From Methanosarcinales archaeon (lineage in GTDB: Archaea; Halobacteriota; Methanosarcinia; Methanosarcinales; Methanocomedenaceae): a DNA stretch of 46,196 nt. The notes under the pieces are model-generated. The model did not search any database and had not been told where the DNA came from. It saw only the letters and a program-made list of their open reading frames with translations. Of this stretch, positions 8,776 through 17,352 are shown one piece after another (within the stretch, counting starts at the first letter, position 1; each line of letters starts with the position of its first letter). A program made the translations under genes and the position numbers. The DNA lies in contig JAIOQW010000146.1 in assembly GCA_021108405.1 (NCBI GenBank), forward strand, positions 1-46,196. Direction: 5' to 3'.

Positions 8776-9522
8776 ATGAACATAAATGCATTTACTGTTG
8801 ATAATATCCCGATGATAACAAAAGGTGATGATATTGCTGAGATTATATGCCAGCGAACCCTATTAGAAGAATATGATATTATAGCAATTGCATCTACTAT
8901 CATTTCAAAAGCGCAAGACCATATTATTGATCCATTAAAAATAGTTCCTACACAGCAGGCATTAAATATCTCTAAAAAGAATGGGATGAATGCTGAATTT
9001 GTTCAGGCTGTCCTGGATGAAAGTAATGAAGTGATCCTTGAATCACCAATATTTTTAGTACGGCATCATTGTGGTAATATTTGTATCAATGCCGGTATCG
9101 ACCAGTCTAATGTGGCAGACGGACTGTTATTACTCCCTGTTGATCCAGACGGTAGTGCTAAAAAAATTAAAGATGACCTGTTCAGGCTTACAGGAAAAAA
9201 AGTCAGTGTGGTTATTACTGATACGAACGGACGTGCATTTAGGGAAGGTCAAACAGGTTTTGCCATAGGAGCAGCAGGTATCATGACACATCATGACTGG
9301 AGGGGGAGTACGGACTTGTTTGATAACGTACTCGAAGTAGCTAATGAAGCAGTAGTAGATGAAGTCGCCGGGTTTGCGAATTGTCTGATGGGGGAAGGAA
9401 ATTGGGGTATGCCGGTAGTGGTGATAAGAGGACTTGATTTATACTCAAGGAATGATGGAGTTGGTGCTGTGTATCGATCGGATGATATTGATATTATTAA
9501 AAAGGCATTGAAGAATTTTTGA
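8776..9522 (+). CDS. cofE: Coenzyme F420-0:L-glutamate ligase
   Basis: Adds glutamate residues through gamma links to F420-0 in a GTP-dependent reaction, making the F420 used by methanogens and relatives. The length of about 248 aa and the blocks ASTIISKAQ, NAGIDQSNV, TDTNGRAFREGQTGFAIG and the basic/acidic C-terminal region match archaeal CofE. I chose the second ATG because gaggt lies 6 nt before it, whereas it directly abuts the tracked ATG at 8770. It is followed 22 nt later by a DUF2284 gene, so the two may be cotranscribed. The hairpin cluster ends just upstream. Confidence 0.92.
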   Translation: MNINAFTVDNIPMITKGDDIAEIICQRTLLEEYDIIAIASTIISKAQDHIIDPLKIVPTQQALNISKKNGMNAEFVQAVLDESNEVILESPIFLVRHHCGNICINAGIDQSNVADGLLLLPVDPDGSAKKIKDDLFRLTGKKVSVVITDTNGRAFREGQTGFAIGAAGIMTHHDWRGSTDLFDNVLEVANEAVVDEVAGFANCLMGEGNWGMPVVVIRGLDLYSRNDGVGAVYRSDDIDIIKKALKNF

Positions 9523-9544
9523 CAGGTATTGAGGAACTCTATAA

Positions 9545-10147
9545 ATGAAAGAAAGAAACATATTGATATCAGAACTACACTCAATCGCAATAAATAATGG
9601 TGCAAATGACCTGCGTCCTATCTCTACTGACATTATACAAACCGCCACCTGGGTTCGGTTCAAATGCAAATACGGCTGTAAAGCGTATGGAAAACATCTC
9701 TCATGTCCGCCGTATTCTCCCACTCCGGAAGAGACAGGGAAGTTACTGAATGAATATGAACACGCTGTACTTGTTGAATTTATAGGCCTCCCTAAAGAAA
9801 CATCTGTAGACCCCAGGCATATCCATCATCATCTGTGGGACCTTATCCTGATAGTACAGGATGTGATCTTTAAACTGGAGCAGCATGCATTTCTTAGCGG
9901 ATACTATAAAGTATTCGGATTTGGTGCATATCCATGCTCACTGTGTGAGACATGCCTGCCAGAGGAAGGTGATATTGATCTGAATACTGTTAAGCGGCTG
10001 TGTAGACATCCTGATATGATGCGGCCTTCCATGGAAGCCAGCGGTATTGATGTATATGCTACTGTTCGTGCCGGTGGATTTGATCTTCAGGTAGTTACTT
10101 CATTTGAGCAGATTATTAAAACATATGGACTGGTGCTGCTTATATAG
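9545..10147 (+). CDS. DUF2284 predicted metal-binding protein
   Basis: A 200-aa cytoplasmic protein with the cysteine pattern of DUF2284. Near residues 38-54 is CKYGCKAYGKHLSCPP, and near the middle is CSLCETC followed by a further Cys in KRLCRHPDMMRPS. The family is predicted to bind metal or an Fe-S cluster, and its reaction is unknown. A gagga ribosome site lies 8 nt before the ATG. It follows cofE closely, but I know no firm functional tie. It ends with TAG, showing that UAG serves as a normal stop here. Confidence 0.85.
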   Translation: MKERNILISELHSIAINNGANDLRPISTDIIQTATWVRFKCKYGCKAYGKHLSCPPYSPTPEETGKLLNEYEHAVLVEFIGLPKETSVDPRHIHHHLWDLILIVQDVIFKLEQHAFLSGYYKVFGFGAYPCSLCETCLPEEGDIDLNTVKRLCRHPDMMRPSMEASGIDVYATVRAGGFDLQVVTSFEQIIKTYGLVLLI

Positions 10148-10338
10148 AAATAAGTATGTTTGCAATTACAAACATGGGAATAAATAGAAAATAATATATC
10201 CATGAACGCTAGTTTATAATAATAATTAAATAAAATTTTAACCATTAGATAGCAAAAAATTCTGGATTAAAACAGACATTGTACCAAAGTTGTGATGTTT
10301 GTGATTGAAGAACATGGGTTAAAACGCGAAAAAAAGAG

Positions 10339-11490
10339 ATGGCTAAAATGAAAAAACTATTAATAATATGCCTTGTTTTTTGCATTGCGATGTATATTAC
10401 AGCTGCTTATGCAAGAGATTTATCTAACTCCGGTAGTGGGACATGGGAGTATGAAAAAGAGCTAACGATACATGAAAATTCTGGTAAATCCTTGGCTGAT
10501 TATCAGGTTCTTGTGGAATTATCAGGTAGCGACTTTCCCACAGAAGCACAGTCTAATGGAAATGATATTAGATTTACCGATATAGATGGAATAGAATTGA
10601 GCTACTGGATCGAGAAATACGATTACTCTGGCAAACATGCAATAATTTGGATGAAAGTTCCATATATCCCTGCAAGCGGTACTGTAACGATATATTTGCA
10701 CTACGGCAATCCGAGTGCGGAAGGTGTGAGTAATGGAGATGAGGTCTTTGAGTTCTTTGATGATTTTTTAGGAGAGAGTCCGGATATGGATAAATGGCAG
10801 ATAAATGCAAATGATTATTCTGTCTTACATAGTAAATTGAGAATTAATGTTGGAGCAATTTCGATAGCTGATTCTCTCGCTCTTAATTTAAATGACGGCT
10901 ATGTTCTAGAAGGAAAGATAATGTATCATCACATTAATTCTGGATATAGTGGAAGCCTCTCGGCCCAGTCCTCACACTATACCCTGAATCACAATGATGG
11001 AGCTGATGCCACTAATTTGTATATGAGGGACTGGAACTCAAGGGATCTTCTTCGGTTGACTGCAAGCGGATCAAGTATTAACTACAATTGTGGTGGTACT
11101 ATGAATGTCTTTACATCAGAAGATAATGTATGGTATATCCTGGGAGCAAAATTCCACCCGGGTGGAGTAAGCCTCACTGAGAACAGAACGCAAGAATGGG
11201 TATACAATTGTAAATGGGTTAAAAACATTAATTACATCTCTCTTGGAGCATTCCATGGACCGGAAAGTTATGACATTCAAGATACAAGCTATGATTGGAT
11301 TTTAATTCGCAAGTATATTTCTTTAGAACCAACAGTAAGCACTCCAACATCCTAAATTTCAATACCTGATATTCCAGTACAAACAGAAATACCAATCACT
11401 ACACCTGTTCAAAAACAAGCAGGTTTTGAAGGTATTTTTGCATTTATAGGATTAATAGCAGTAGTATATCTTTTAAGGAGAGAAAAATAA
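10339..11490 (+). pseudogene. DUF2341 surface protein interrupted by TAA before its PGF-CTERM tail
   Basis: The tracked ORF (10339-11355, 338 aa) has a signal peptide (MKKLLIICLVFCIAMYITAAYA) and a DUF2341 domain at about 35-135 (motifs ADYQVLVELSG, NDIRFTD, GTVTIYLHYGNPSA). A lectin/concanavalin-like beta domain follows to about residue 330. It stops at TAA 11353-11355. The same frame then continues for 44 codons to TAA 11488-11490, encoding a Pro/Thr linker and QAGFEG plus a hydrophobic helix and basic end (VVYLLRREK), a normal PGF-CTERM anchor. The stop therefore removes the sorting signal. Either the protein is now released, or this is a decayed gene or a single-base sequence error. Start choice between ATG 10339 and ATG 10348 is open. 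Confidence 0.82.
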
Positions 11491-11797
11491 ATAATTACCA
11501 GAAACTAATAATGTGATGGAGCAAATTTTCTCTTTAATATCTGATATCATCACTCAAGCTAGATCTTTTAAAAATAATGATGGCTTTTCTAATTTTTGTT
11601 ATAACTTGTTTATATTTTTCAACAAAAGTTGTTTTAATACAGGTGAATGGAAAGGCTTTTCTCCTTTAAATCGGGCTAAATTCAATTTTGGTTAATACTT
11701 TATATTCTCTTGAACATAATACCCTAGTGACAACACTCTGAAAAATTCCAAATGTCATAATTTTTATTCTGAATTATTGATTCTTACAAGAGATTGA
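11491..11797. other. Intergenic DNA with no supported gene
   Basis: AT-rich stretch after the DUF2341 gene. The 60-codon frame at 11513-11695 has no recognisable content or ribosome site, and I see no structured element. Confidence 0.4.
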
Positions 11798-12124
11798 ATC
11801 ACAACATTTGAAATAATCTTTGATAAAATCGTTGAGCGATTAGATTCGATAGATGTGACGCATGAGGATATTGTTTTGGTTATCGACAAGGGCTGTAATT
11901 CGAAGATAAATATTGACAAGGTTATTTCAAAAATGCATATCGTTGGTTCAGTGAAGAAAAATCAAGCTGAAGAATTATATGACGTTTCACTTGATGAGTT
12001 CGATCTACTGTACGAAACCAAGAAAAAACACAAGGTGTTGGGTTATCGAATAAAAAAAGAAGTGTTTGGAACTGAATTCACATTAGTGGTGAGATACCAT
12101 TCCGGAAGCTACAAAAAACGATAG
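11798..12124 (+). pseudogene. IS1634-type transposase fragment
   Basis: The tracked ORF begins at a GTG (11855), but the frame is open back to a TGA at 11795-11797, giving about 108 residues. The segment DIVLVIDKGCNSKINI followed by MHIVGSVKKNQ matches the central DDE-transposase core of IS1634-family elements (aspartate in the V-x-D-x-G-x-NS block, then a short beta strand). The N-terminal half and the rest of the catalytic domain, including the final glutamate, are missing. No terminal inverted repeats were found. It is a dead remnant. Confidence 0.7.
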
Positions 12125-12173
12125 TGGATGGGCTTGTTTTTTGGGATCTTTCAAAGTCAGGTTATTAATTCTT

Positions 12174-13868
12174 CTAAACAATTATATCTTTTTTAATAGG
12201 TATTGTAAAAATAAAGGTACTTCCCCTATCCGGGTCACTTTCAATCCAGACCCTACCACCGTGCATTTCCACAAATCGCTTAACAAGGGCAAGACCCAGT
12301 CCAGTTCCACCGAATTCCCGTGAAGTAGAAGCATCAGCCTGCATGAACGGTTCAAATAATTTATCCTGGTCCTCTTTCGATATCCCAATCCCTGTATCTG
12401 AAACTGCGATTCGTACCATATCTCCCACACACCGTGCATCTACAGTAACCGATCCACCTTTTGGTGTAAACTTAATGGCATTGCTCATGAGATTGTAGAG
12501 TATCTGTTTGAATTTGCCTAAATCAGCATGAACTATAGTAAGTTCCTGCCCGACTGAAGTACTCAGCACTATATTCTTCTTTGATGCAATGGATGATAAC
12601 AGCATCATTGTCTCATCGACTACAGCAGAAACTTCAAAATCCTCGCAGACCAATTCCATTTTTCCTGATTCAACCTTGGCAAGATCGAGTATACCATTGA
12701 TAAGTTCCAGGAGATGCTTTCCGCTTATAAGCACATTACTTAAGTATTTTGACTGCTTTTCATTAACAGGACCAAAAGTTTCATCATGTAGGACCTCTGA
12801 GAAACCTATAATGGAATTCAACGGAGTCCTTAGTTCATGGCTCATGTTAGCCAGAAACTCGGATTTTGTTTTGCTGGCTACCTCAAGTTCCATGGACCGT
12901 ATTTCAAGTTTCTCATCTGCTTGCTTTTGTTCTAACATTATCTGCCTGGAAAAAACCATCGTAATAGCAAATGTGATCACAAAGATCATTATACTAACCG
13001 ACAGCAGCCACCTGGTCATTTTATTAGTTTCTGCCAGTACTACATGCTTTGGAGCTCCTACTACTACTCCCCAACCATTTGATTCCAGTGTAGAAAAGGC
13101 GCCATAATACGCAACATTGCCGTGATAATGCTCATAAAAACCGCTCTTCTCCCCTTTCATGATGTCCTGCACCAGCGAGCTATTACAACCATCCAGCGAG
13201 AGCGGACCTTCTTCCAGCGAGAATACATCGATCTTCGAATGAGCAATTACTGTACCTTCCCTGTCTACCAGATAAGCTATGGTCTCATTATCAAGCGGGT
13301 AATTTGCAATATTCTCAATAATTCCATTCAACCTCATCCCGGCTAATAAAACGCCAATTCTCTCACCTGTTTCTGACTTGATGGGTACGCTTATCGAAGT
13401 GGCCATAAGCTCTGATCGAGAATAAAATTGCGGAGGACCGAAATAGACTTCATCCTGCTCAAAAGGAACGAAAAAGTAAGGTTTATCAGCATAGCTGCAG
13501 GTTGTATAAACCGAGATATTATCAAGATTGCCGGAAATGAACCAGCCTTTATCATCCAGCACGAAAAGGGATGAAATGAGCAGTGAGATATCTTCATGCT
13601 GGACCATGATACTATGCTGGTTATCAATGTCCATATTATAAAATTCAGGGAGCTTCGCGATTCTTTTAAGCCTGTCCTCTATCCTGAACAGATCAATATC
13701 TACTTCCCGGGCTATATGATAAGATATCTCTTCTTGCTTGGCTATTGTCATTTCAACTTCACGATCCTGGAAGTTCGGGATAATATAAAACAACTGGAAC
13801 AGTAGTAATGCACCAAGTACCAGTGTAAAAAGTGCCAGCAATTTTGTTCTCCAGCTTAGCCTGCTCAT
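12174..13868 (-). CDS. Membrane sensor histidine kinase with dCache-type sensor
   Basis: A 564-aa two-component sensor. The first helix is at residues about 8-30, followed by an extracellular double-Cache-like sensor (about 31-285, with the typical YADKPYF block and repeated beta/alpha units) and a second helix at 287-308. A short coiled linker leads to HisKA with the phosphoacceptor H344 in FLANMSHELRTPLNS, then HATPase_c with the N box LMSNAIKF, DTGIGIS and GTGLGLALVKR. No HAMP or receiver is evident. The ligand is unknown (dCache domains often bind small molecules). A truncated receiver gene lies directly upstream on the same strand, so a cognate regulator may have been lost or lie elsewhere. 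Confidence 0.92.
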   Translation of the reverse strand: MSRLSWRTKLLALFTLVLGALLLFQLFYIIPNFQDREVEMTIAKQEEISYHIAREVDIDLFRIEDRLKRIAKLPEFYNMDIDNQHSIMVQHEDISLLISSLFVLDDKGWFISGNLDNISVYTTCSYADKPYFFVPFEQDEVYFGPPQFYSRSELMATSISVPIKSETGERIGVLLAGMRLNGIIENIANYPLDNETIAYLVDREGTVIAHSKIDVFSLEEGPLSLDGCNSSLVQDIMKGEKSGFYEHYHGNVAYYGAFSTLESNGWGVVVGAPKHVVLAETNKMTRWLLSVSIMIFVITFAITMVFSRQIMLEQKQADEKLEIRSMELEVASKTKSEFLANMSHELRTPLNSIIGFSEVLHDETFGPVNEKQSKYLSNVLISGKHLLELINGILDLAKVESGKMELVCEDFEVSAVVDETMMLLSSIASKKNIVLSTSVGQELTIVHADLGKFKQILYNLMSNAIKFTPKGGSVTVDARCVGDMVRIAVSDTGIGISKEDQDKLFEPFMQADASTSREFGGTGLGLALVKRFVEMHGGRVWIESDPDRGSTFIFTIPIKKDIIV

Positions 13869-13912
13869 GTGTACTTCTCCATATTCAACAGCCTGGCATT
13901 ACAAAACAATAT

Positions 13913-14008
13913 CTACAATATTGTTTCCTCGTGTCCGTATAATTCCAGTAGATCAACAGCTAGTTTCATGTTCATTGGATTATCTTCAACAACTAAGATG
14001 TGGGCCAT
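13913..14008 (-). pseudogene. N-terminal fragment of a CheY-like response regulator
   Basis: On the minus strand an ATG opens a 31-codon frame beginning MAHILVVEDN, followed by PMNMKLAVDLLELYGHE. This is the standard first strand, acidic pocket and first helix of a receiver domain. It stops at TAG before the phosphoacceptor aspartate. Histidine kinase translation starts 45 nt further on. The fragment is too short for the ORF track. It reads as the left-over of a receiver gene deleted up to the kinase gene. Confidence 0.8.
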
Positions 14009-14136
14009 TTTATTCAACTCCCCATTAGGCCGAACAATTTCTCATATTATAATTATCGATTCTTATATAATAAATATTTCTTTTTATAGTATATCGGCAC
14101 TATCCTAAAAACCAGTTATTTCAATAGAGGATTACA

Positions 14137-14169
14137 AGAAAATGCTCACTTCGTTCGCATTTACTTGAG
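14137..14169. repeat. Hairpin module related to the 6.4/8.7-kb clusters
   Basis: caagaaaatgc and gcatttacttg flank the loop tcacttcgttc. On the other strand it reads aaatgcgaacgaagtgagcatttt, close to the last module of the right cluster (aaaatgtgaacggagtgagcatttt). Confidence 0.65.
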
Positions 14170-14214
14170 ATATATTTTTATAAAATATATACAGTTAAAA
14201 TCGATAATTTCATA

Positions 14215-14395
14215 GACACGGATACACCCACCTCCTACGGAGTTGAGTGCCTGCTACGCCTGAAGGGCGTGCAGGTTACACGGATTTAAGGTTGTTGTGG
14301 TCGATATCATAGGATTCCATTAAGTTTGTGATAGAAGGTATTTGATCAAAATCAAATCGGTGTTAATCCGTGTAAATCCGTGTCTGAAAAATAAC
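14215..14395. repeat. cacggat-type intergenic element with central GC-rich hairpin
   Basis: One side has acacggat repeats (14217, 14278) and the other has atccgtgt repeats (near 14366-14384), so the ends are inverted. Inside, cctgc-t-acgcc pairs with ggcgt-gcagg (14250-14275). Such cacggat/atccgtgt blocks are common dispersed elements in environmental genomes. Confidence 0.6.
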
Positions 14396-14681
14396 TGGAA
14401 AATGGTACAGTGCCTAGTATATCAAGTATAACTTAATATAAAGGCTGTCCTTTATTTAAAACAACGAACTGATACGAACTCAGGTTGATGTTATTATCTG
14501 CAAATTGAAGTTATGCAATGTTCAAATCCAGAGTCAGAATGGCAGGGATATTTAAAGCTGAATATAATATCTTTATGCAAGAATTCCCACATGCGATCCC
14601 ATAATGAGAATTGACGATATTATTATCGGTATTGATGAGATTTCCAAAATCTTTATAATACATATCAGTATTAATATAGAT

Positions 14682-16247
14682 ATGTATTATCCACTAGAGG
14701 CCTTCTATCCACCTAGCGAGAAGGACATATTTGTAGATAGAGAGCATGAACTCGGTAGAATGGAGTTTATGCTGGAAGAAGCTAACAAAGGTAATAAAGA
14801 GGATATCGCCATTCTCGGACTGAGAAGAATAGGTAAGACCATTCTTATAAAGGAGTTCATGAGAAGAAACCATACAAAGTGTATTCCAGTTTACATAAAT
14901 GTGCAGCGTATAATGGGCGAACCCAGGGATTTTTCTCTGCATTTCATTCTTGCTACTCTTTTCTGGGCATATCACAGGGATTCGGAAGAAAAGTATCTGA
15001 CACGGACGTCGCTGCTCAACCAGAAACTCTACAATCCCGGGCTTTATCCGCTGATGGAAGACATTTTCAACGAGTATGAGAAGCGCAGTGTGGATTATCA
15101 GACATTCATTGAATATTGCTTTTTGTTACTTAGAAGGATTTCTGAACTAGAGAACAAGCCCGTACTCGTTTTTCTCGATGAGTTTCAGGACATCATGTTT
15201 CTCAACAGGTTCAAGGCCATGGGTAATGTTTTGGCAATTTTAAGGGAACACCTGAAAGATGAAAATATGATATTCTGCATAAGTGGCTCAGCAGTCAGGA
15301 TGATGGAAAACATCCTGAATAATGCAGATAGCCCACTTTTCGCTCAATTTTCAAAGATTTACGTGAGATATCTGGATAAAGAATCCTCAAATGAACTGGT
15401 AAGGAAAATAGACGATTTTGATAATTCTGTAGTTGAAGCCATCTATAGATATACTTATGGACACCCGGAATATATCAGGCATGTCTCTTTCGGACTTAAA
15501 GAAAAGACGGTTTTGCTTGACGTTAAGCCGAGCAGAATGCTCCTGCAGGAAGTGCTTATGGAGGATGTACTTGGAGTAGGGGGGCGGATAAATGACCTGT
15601 GTAACTACATATATACAACATCCCTTGAACGGGCAAGATATAAGGCGCCCCTGAAATCGGTGCTGCGTATACTTGCAGATGAACCTTTTTTAACCCAGTC
15701 GAGAATTGCTGAAATGCTTGGAAAATCTCAGGGCGAGACGCGAAATTATCTCTCGGCGCTGGAAGAGATAGACCTTGTAGCAAATGAAGATGGAGAATAT
15801 TTTATTGTGGATCCACTTCTCGGACTCTGGATCATAGGTAAAGAATTTGGGATAGAGCGGCTAACCTTCTCAAGAAGCGTTACGAAACGGTACCTTAAGC
15901 ATCTGGAGGAGAAGTATCTTAAGGCGAGGACTGAACTGGGGGTAGCAAAAGAGTATGAATTCAAATACAAGATGGAGAAGAAGTTTGACATAGTGCTTAA
16001 TAATTATAATAAACATGACATAGAATTTGATTTGATTGGTAAGAAAGATAATATAATGTATATCTTTGAGATAAAGTGGAGGAATAGAGCTACAGGATAT
16101 AAGGAGGTGGAAAAGTTCATGAAAAAAGTTGAATTATCCGAGTTCAGTTCCTGTGATAAAAAGTTATTCTTAATCTCCAGAGGGGGTTTTACGAAAAGTG
16201 TTGAGAAGCTTGCCTCAGAGGGAAAGATAGAGCTGTTGAAAGCTTAA
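14682..16247 (+). CDS. Archaeal ATPase with winged helix and DUF234 nuclease-like C-terminus
   Basis: A P-loop ATPase of the archaeal STAND-like family; cellular role unknown. From the N-terminus it has FVDREHELGRME, Walker A LGLRRIGKT, Walker B VLVFLDEFQDI and an arginine-bearing sensor region CISGSAVRMM. A winged helix follows (LTQSRIAEMLGKSQGETRNY), then a DUF234 region with a PD-(D/E)XK-like core EFDLIGKK...IFEIKWRN. I favour the ATG at 14682 (MYYPLEAFYPP, where family proteins begin) over the tracked ATG at 14604. A TATA-like ctttataata lies about 25 nt upstream of 14682. The gene stands alone. Members are often associated with mobile or defence-rich DNA, but that does not prove such a role here. 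Confidence 0.85.
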   Translation: MYYPLEAFYPPSEKDIFVDREHELGRMEFMLEEANKGNKEDIAILGLRRIGKTILIKEFMRRNHTKCIPVYINVQRIMGEPRDFSLHFILATLFWAYHRDSEEKYLTRTSLLNQKLYNPGLYPLMEDIFNEYEKRSVDYQTFIEYCFLLLRRISELENKPVLVFLDEFQDIMFLNRFKAMGNVLAILREHLKDENMIFCISGSAVRMMENILNNADSPLFAQFSKIYVRYLDKESSNELVRKIDDFDNSVVEAIYRYTYGHPEYIRHVSFGLKEKTVLLDVKPSRMLLQEVLMEDVLGVGGRINDLCNYIYTTSLERARYKAPLKSVLRILADEPFLTQSRIAEMLGKSQGETRNYLSALEEIDLVANEDGEYFIVDPLLGLWIIGKEFGIERLTFSRSVTKRYLKHLEEKYLKARTELGVAKEYEFKYKMEKKFDIVLNNYNKHDIEFDLIGKKDNIMYIFEIKWRNRATGYKEVEKFMKKVELSEFSSCDKKLFLISRGGFTKSVEKLASEGKIELLKA

Positions 16248-16349
16248 AAAAGGATTAAACTTATACATTATTAAAATATAACTATATATGGCATCTACTA
16301 TTGATATTGAAAATACAGGATACATATCTTCAATTACTATTGCAGTCCA

Positions 16350-16913
16350 ATGATAAAAGAACCAATCACTTACAAAATATCAAACACTGTTCTTTACCTT
16401 GTATTAGATGATATTACAGACCAAAATACAGATGCTATTGTTAATGCAGCCAACTCAACCCTCATGGGTGGGGGAGGTGTAGACGGCGCAATTCATTACC
16501 ACGGCGGTCCGGAAATTCTAAAGGAATGCAAGAAGATACGTCGTCTCCAGTGGCCTGACGGTCTGCCTACTTCAAAAACCGTTATCACTACAGGCGGCAA
16601 CCTAAAAGCATGCTATGTGATCCATACAGTAGGTCCGATATGGAACCAGGGATCTGATAATGAACCTGAACTGCTCAGGGAAGCCTACATCAATTCCCTC
16701 GACCTGGCTGTTGAAAATGGCATACAAAGCATTTCATTTCCTTCTATAAGTACTGGAGCATATGGCTATCCTATACATAAAGCTGCTAGAGTAGTACTAC
16801 AGGTAATGAAAAATTATTTACCAAAGGTACCACTGATCACTGAAGTCAGACTTGTACTGTTCAAATTATCTGATCTGGGAGTTTACCAGCACGCTGCTGA
16901 GCAAATACTGTAG
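16350..16913 (+). CDS. Macro-domain protein (ADP-ribose / O-acetyl-ADP-ribose binding)
   Basis: A 187-aa single macro domain. The ligand pocket motifs are clear: DAIVNAANSTLMGGGGVDGAI with the catalytic-type Asn and Gly-rich loop, VIHTVGPIW, and SFPSISTGAYGYP. Proteins of this YmdB-like group remove ADP-ribose from proteins or deacetylate O-acetyl-ADP-ribose. It could serve either purpose, or tRNA-splicing by-product turnover. No ADP-ribosyltransferase is adjacent. It is preceded by an AT-rich region with possible TATA elements and followed by a gene of unknown role on the same strand. Confidence 0.93.
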   Translation: MIKEPITYKISNTVLYLVLDDITDQNTDAIVNAANSTLMGGGGVDGAIHYHGGPEILKECKKIRRLQWPDGLPTSKTVITTGGNLKACYVIHTVGPIWNQGSDNEPELLREAYINSLDLAVENGIQSISFPSISTGAYGYPIHKAARVVLQVMKNYLPKVPLITEVRLVLFKLSDLGVYQHAAEQIL

Positions 16914-16984
16914 GTATTGTTTTAAATAATGTATTGCATATAGAATAATAAGAAAAATTAATTGAATATTTTAGTGGTTTTAAT

Positions 16985-17344
16985 ATGAATGAAAAGGTTG
17001 AGATATCCAGAATAGGAAGCACTATCGAGCTTGATAATTACAGGATTGATGAAGTACTGGATACAGGACAATGCACCTTCATTTCTCCAATGTTCTACAA
17101 TAAAGGTGTACATAGGGTTAAGAACAATCAAAATGAACATTTAGAAGACTTTGCAATTAATATTGATAAAATCGAAGCAGCTACATACCAGGGCCTTGTG
17201 GACGATTTAGGAGAAGACTGTGTTGATTCCCATCTATGGGATAAGGTTCCTGAAGGCTCTATTATATTCTTCTATTTAGTCAAACTGGAAAAGGACCTGG
17301 TTGATCAGCAACCCGGAAGAAAGACCGAATACTACGAAGCGTGA
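16985..17344 (+). CDS. Unknown 119-aa protein
   Basis: I do not recognise this family. The sequence is acidic, soluble and without cysteine clusters, signal peptide or membrane helix. It has a predicted beta-rich N-terminus (KVEISRIGSTIELDNYRI) and a C-terminal strand IIFFYLVKLEKD. It lies 71 nt after the macro-domain gene, so cotranscription is possible, and is convergent with the ABC ATPase gene 8 nt away. Codon use and an upstream AT-rich region make it a plausible real gene. Confidence 0.6.
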   Translation: MNEKVEISRIGSTIELDNYRIDEVLDTGQCTFISPMFYNKGVHRVKNNQNEHLEDFAINIDKIEAATYQGLVDDLGEDCVDSHLWDKVPEGSIIFFYLVKLEKDLVDQQPGRKTEYYEA

Positions 17345-17352
17345 ACAATCGC

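Larger units (their letters stand above)
14009..14681. other. Repeat-rich gene-free stretch
   Basis: Between the receiver remnant and the ATPase gene there is no supported gene. It contains a hairpin of the module family (14137-14169), a cacggat-type element with a GC-rich hairpin (14215-14395), and AT-rich DNA with TATA-like stretches before the ATPase. Confidence 0.55.

Noticed and set aside
11513-11695. 60-aa ORF after the DUF2341 gene
   Set aside because: No ribosome site, no recognisable motif, AT-rich composition typical of chance frames.
13913-14008. Pyrrolysine read-through of the receiver fragment's TAG
   Set aside because: Codons after the TAG do not continue a receiver domain, and other genes here (such as the DUF2284 gene) end normally in TAG.
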